This document shows positions 4,446 to 5,702 of a DNA stretch of 5,702 nt, piece by piece (position 1 is the first letter of the stretch; every line of letters starts with the position of its first letter). Below the pieces are notes generated by a model. It had not been told where the DNA came from, made no database searches, and was given only the letters and a program-made list of their open reading frames with translations. Source of the DNA: Betaproteobacteria bacterium (GTDB lineage Bacteria; Pseudomonadota; Gammaproteobacteria; Burkholderiales; SG8-39); the NCBI GenBank assembly GCA_011391185.1, contig JAABRB010000237.1, positions 1-5,702 of the forward strand, given 5' to 3'. A program made the position numbers and the translations under genes.

Positions 4446-5702
4446 ATGAGCACGAGAGTCCATGCACTCGCTTTGGCGCTGGCGGTCGCGCCCGCGATGG
4501 CCGCCGATCCCGCCAGCATCGACTGGGGGAAGATCCCGGACAAGACGGTGACCCTGTTCTACCCCGGCCAGTCGTCCTATCAGTGGCTGCACAAGGACGA
4601 ACACAAAGGCGCGGCGGCGGTCAAGGGTGACCAGGCGTGCCTCCTCTGCCACAAGGGCCAGGAGAAGAAGCTCGGGGACTCGCTCGTCAAGGGTGGTCCG
4701 CTCGAGCCGGCGCCGGTCAAGGGGAAGAACGGCTGGGTCGATGTGAAGGTTCAGGCAGCGTACGACGCCAAGAATGCGTATCTCCGCTTCCAGTGGAAGA
4801 CCCACAACCCGTATCCGGGCAACGATCACCAGTATTTGCGTTTCGATGGCAAGGAATGGAAGGTCTACGGCTATCCGAAGCTCGACAAGGTGGTGCAGGA
4901 AGGCAAGCAGCCCGGGATCTACGAGGACCGCATATCGGTCATGATCGACGACGGCAAGGTGCCCGGATTCGCGAAGCTGGGCTGCTGGCTCACGTGCCAC
5001 GATGGCGAGCGCGACATGCAGAAGGTCGCCTCGAAGGCGGACGCGCAGGCCAACGCATTGCTGAGCGCGATCAAGAAGAACGACTTGCGCAAGTTCCTGC
5101 CGGCCACACGCACCGATGCGATGGACTGGAAATCAGGGAAGTCGCTCGACGAGATCGCCAGGATCAAGGCGGCCGGCGGCTATCTCGACCTGATCCAGTG
5201 GCGTGCGCACCGCTCGAATCCGGTGGGCATGGCCGACGACGGCTATGTGCTCGAGTATCGCAACTTCGACGCCGGCAAGAACATGTTCGGCGGCAACGCC
5301 GACGCGAAGACCCACGCGCCGAAGTTCATGTGGGACGCGAAGAAGACCGGGTACAAGTCGATCACCGCCGATCAGCTGCGCAAGGGCGATCACTTCCTGA
5401 TCCGGGAGCAGAACGCCGTGCCCTTCGATCCCCAAGCGGGCTGGAAAGAAGGCGACATGGTGCCGGACTATGCCGTCAGCCGCGCCGGCGCGGCGGGCTC
5501 TGCCGCCGACAACAACGCCATCGCCTCATGGAAGGACGGGATGTGGACGGTCGTGATCATCCGGCCGCTGGGCCTCGGCAATACCGATGACAAGTCGCTC
5601 AAGGACGGCGGCGTGTACAACGTCGGCTTCGCCGTGCACGACGACAACATCACTACCCGCGGCCATCAGATCTCGTTCCCGATGACTCTCGGGTTCGGCG
5701 TC
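4446..5702 (+). CDS. Secreted c-type cytochrome with ethylbenzene-dehydrogenase-like haem-binding domain (partial, 3' end missing)
   Basis: The frame stays open for 419 codons to the right edge, with no stop. A Sec signal peptide covers about residues 1-19, with cleavage near Ala-Met-Ala/Ala-Asp. Next comes a c-type haem motif CLLCH at 65-69, then a beta-rich region from about 97 resembling the haem-binding domain of DMSO-reductase-family gamma subunits (EB_dh: ethylbenzene, dimethylsulfide and selenate enzymes). Within it is a second Cys pair, CWLTCH at 180-185, a CxxxCH spacing. The visible end HQISFPMTLGFGV resembles the domain's closing strands, so only a short piece is probably missing. 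Gamma subunits of that family carry haem b; this protein appears to be a stand-alone electron carrier with extra covalent haem. Its partner is not visible; anaerobic respiration is suggested by the FNR box. It has its own promoter, so it is probably not part of the copper operon. The exact family and haem count are inferred. Confidence 0.85.
   Translation, partial: MSTRVHALALALAVAPAMAADPASIDWGKIPDKTVTLFYPGQSSYQWLHKDEHKGAAAVKGDQACLLCHKGQEKKLGDSLVKGGPLEPAPVKGKNGWVDVKVQAAYDAKNAYLRFQWKTHNPYPGNDHQYLRFDGKEWKVYGYPKLDKVVQEGKQPGIYEDRISVMIDDGKVPGFAKLGCWLTCHDGERDMQKVASKADAQANALLSAIKKNDLRKFLPATRTDAMDWKSGKSLDEIARIKAAGGYLDLIQWRAHRSNPVGMADDGYVLEYRNFDAGKNMFGGNADAKTHAPKFMWDAKKTGYKSITADQLRKGDHFLIREQNAVPFDPQAGWKEGDMVPDYAVSRAGAAGSAADNNAIASWKDGMWTVVIIRPLGLGNTDDKSLKDGGVYNVGFAVHDDNITTRGHQISFPMTLGFGV

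Noticed and set aside
4637..5590. Open frame of 317 codons on the + strand
   Set aside because: It is an off-frame shadow of the haem protein gene, full of Arg/Gly/Gln runs. The true frame has a signal peptide, haem motifs and a strong ribosome binding site.

Overview
The window is a GC-rich, gene-dense stretch with strong G/C preference at third codon positions. It has proteobacterial-style gene starts, a Tat signal, c-type cytochromes and an FNR-type operator. This suggests a respiratory proteobacterium, probably a betaproteobacterium, but the sequence alone does not fix the taxon. All recognisable genes lie on the + strand, and nearly all their products are predicted to work in the periplasm or at the inner membrane.

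Bases 1-4233 look like a periplasmic copper/redox cluster. In order it holds: the possible 3' end of an unidentified gene; a membrane-anchored TlpA/ResA-type thioredoxin; a small secreted Cys/His-rich protein like those found at copper-resistance loci; a secreted beta-propeller protein with Asp-box repeats (F510_1955 'glycosylhydrolase' type); a membrane-anchored mono-haem cytochrome c; and a Tat-exported multicopper oxidase with all copper ligands and a Met-rich insert. The last three genes are tightly packed (4-nt overlap, then a 34-nt gap) and are probably co-transcribed. The likely theme is copper handling: the oxidase turns over Cu(I) or another substrate with O2, the cytochrome may exchange electrons with it, the thioredoxin manages thiols, and the small protein may bind metal.

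Bases 4234-4445 are a regulatory gap. It holds a near-consensus FNR/ANR/DNR box (4373-4386) placed about 41 bp before a plausible start of transcription, a weaker copy 89 bp upstream, and two small inverted repeats.

From 4446 to the right edge runs a new transcription unit: a secreted multi-haem protein with an ethylbenzene-dehydrogenase-gamma-like haem-binding domain. It has one CxxCH and one unusual CxxxCH motif, and the window cuts it off before its stop codon. Its promoter suggests induction at low oxygen, in contrast to the O2-dependent oxidase beside it.

The most noteworthy points are the propeller-cytochrome-oxidase cassette, the 15-bp tandem repeat at the very start of the cytochrome gene, the CxxxCH motif, and the FNR-box architecture. 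I see no RNA genes, insertion sequences or CRISPR arrays.
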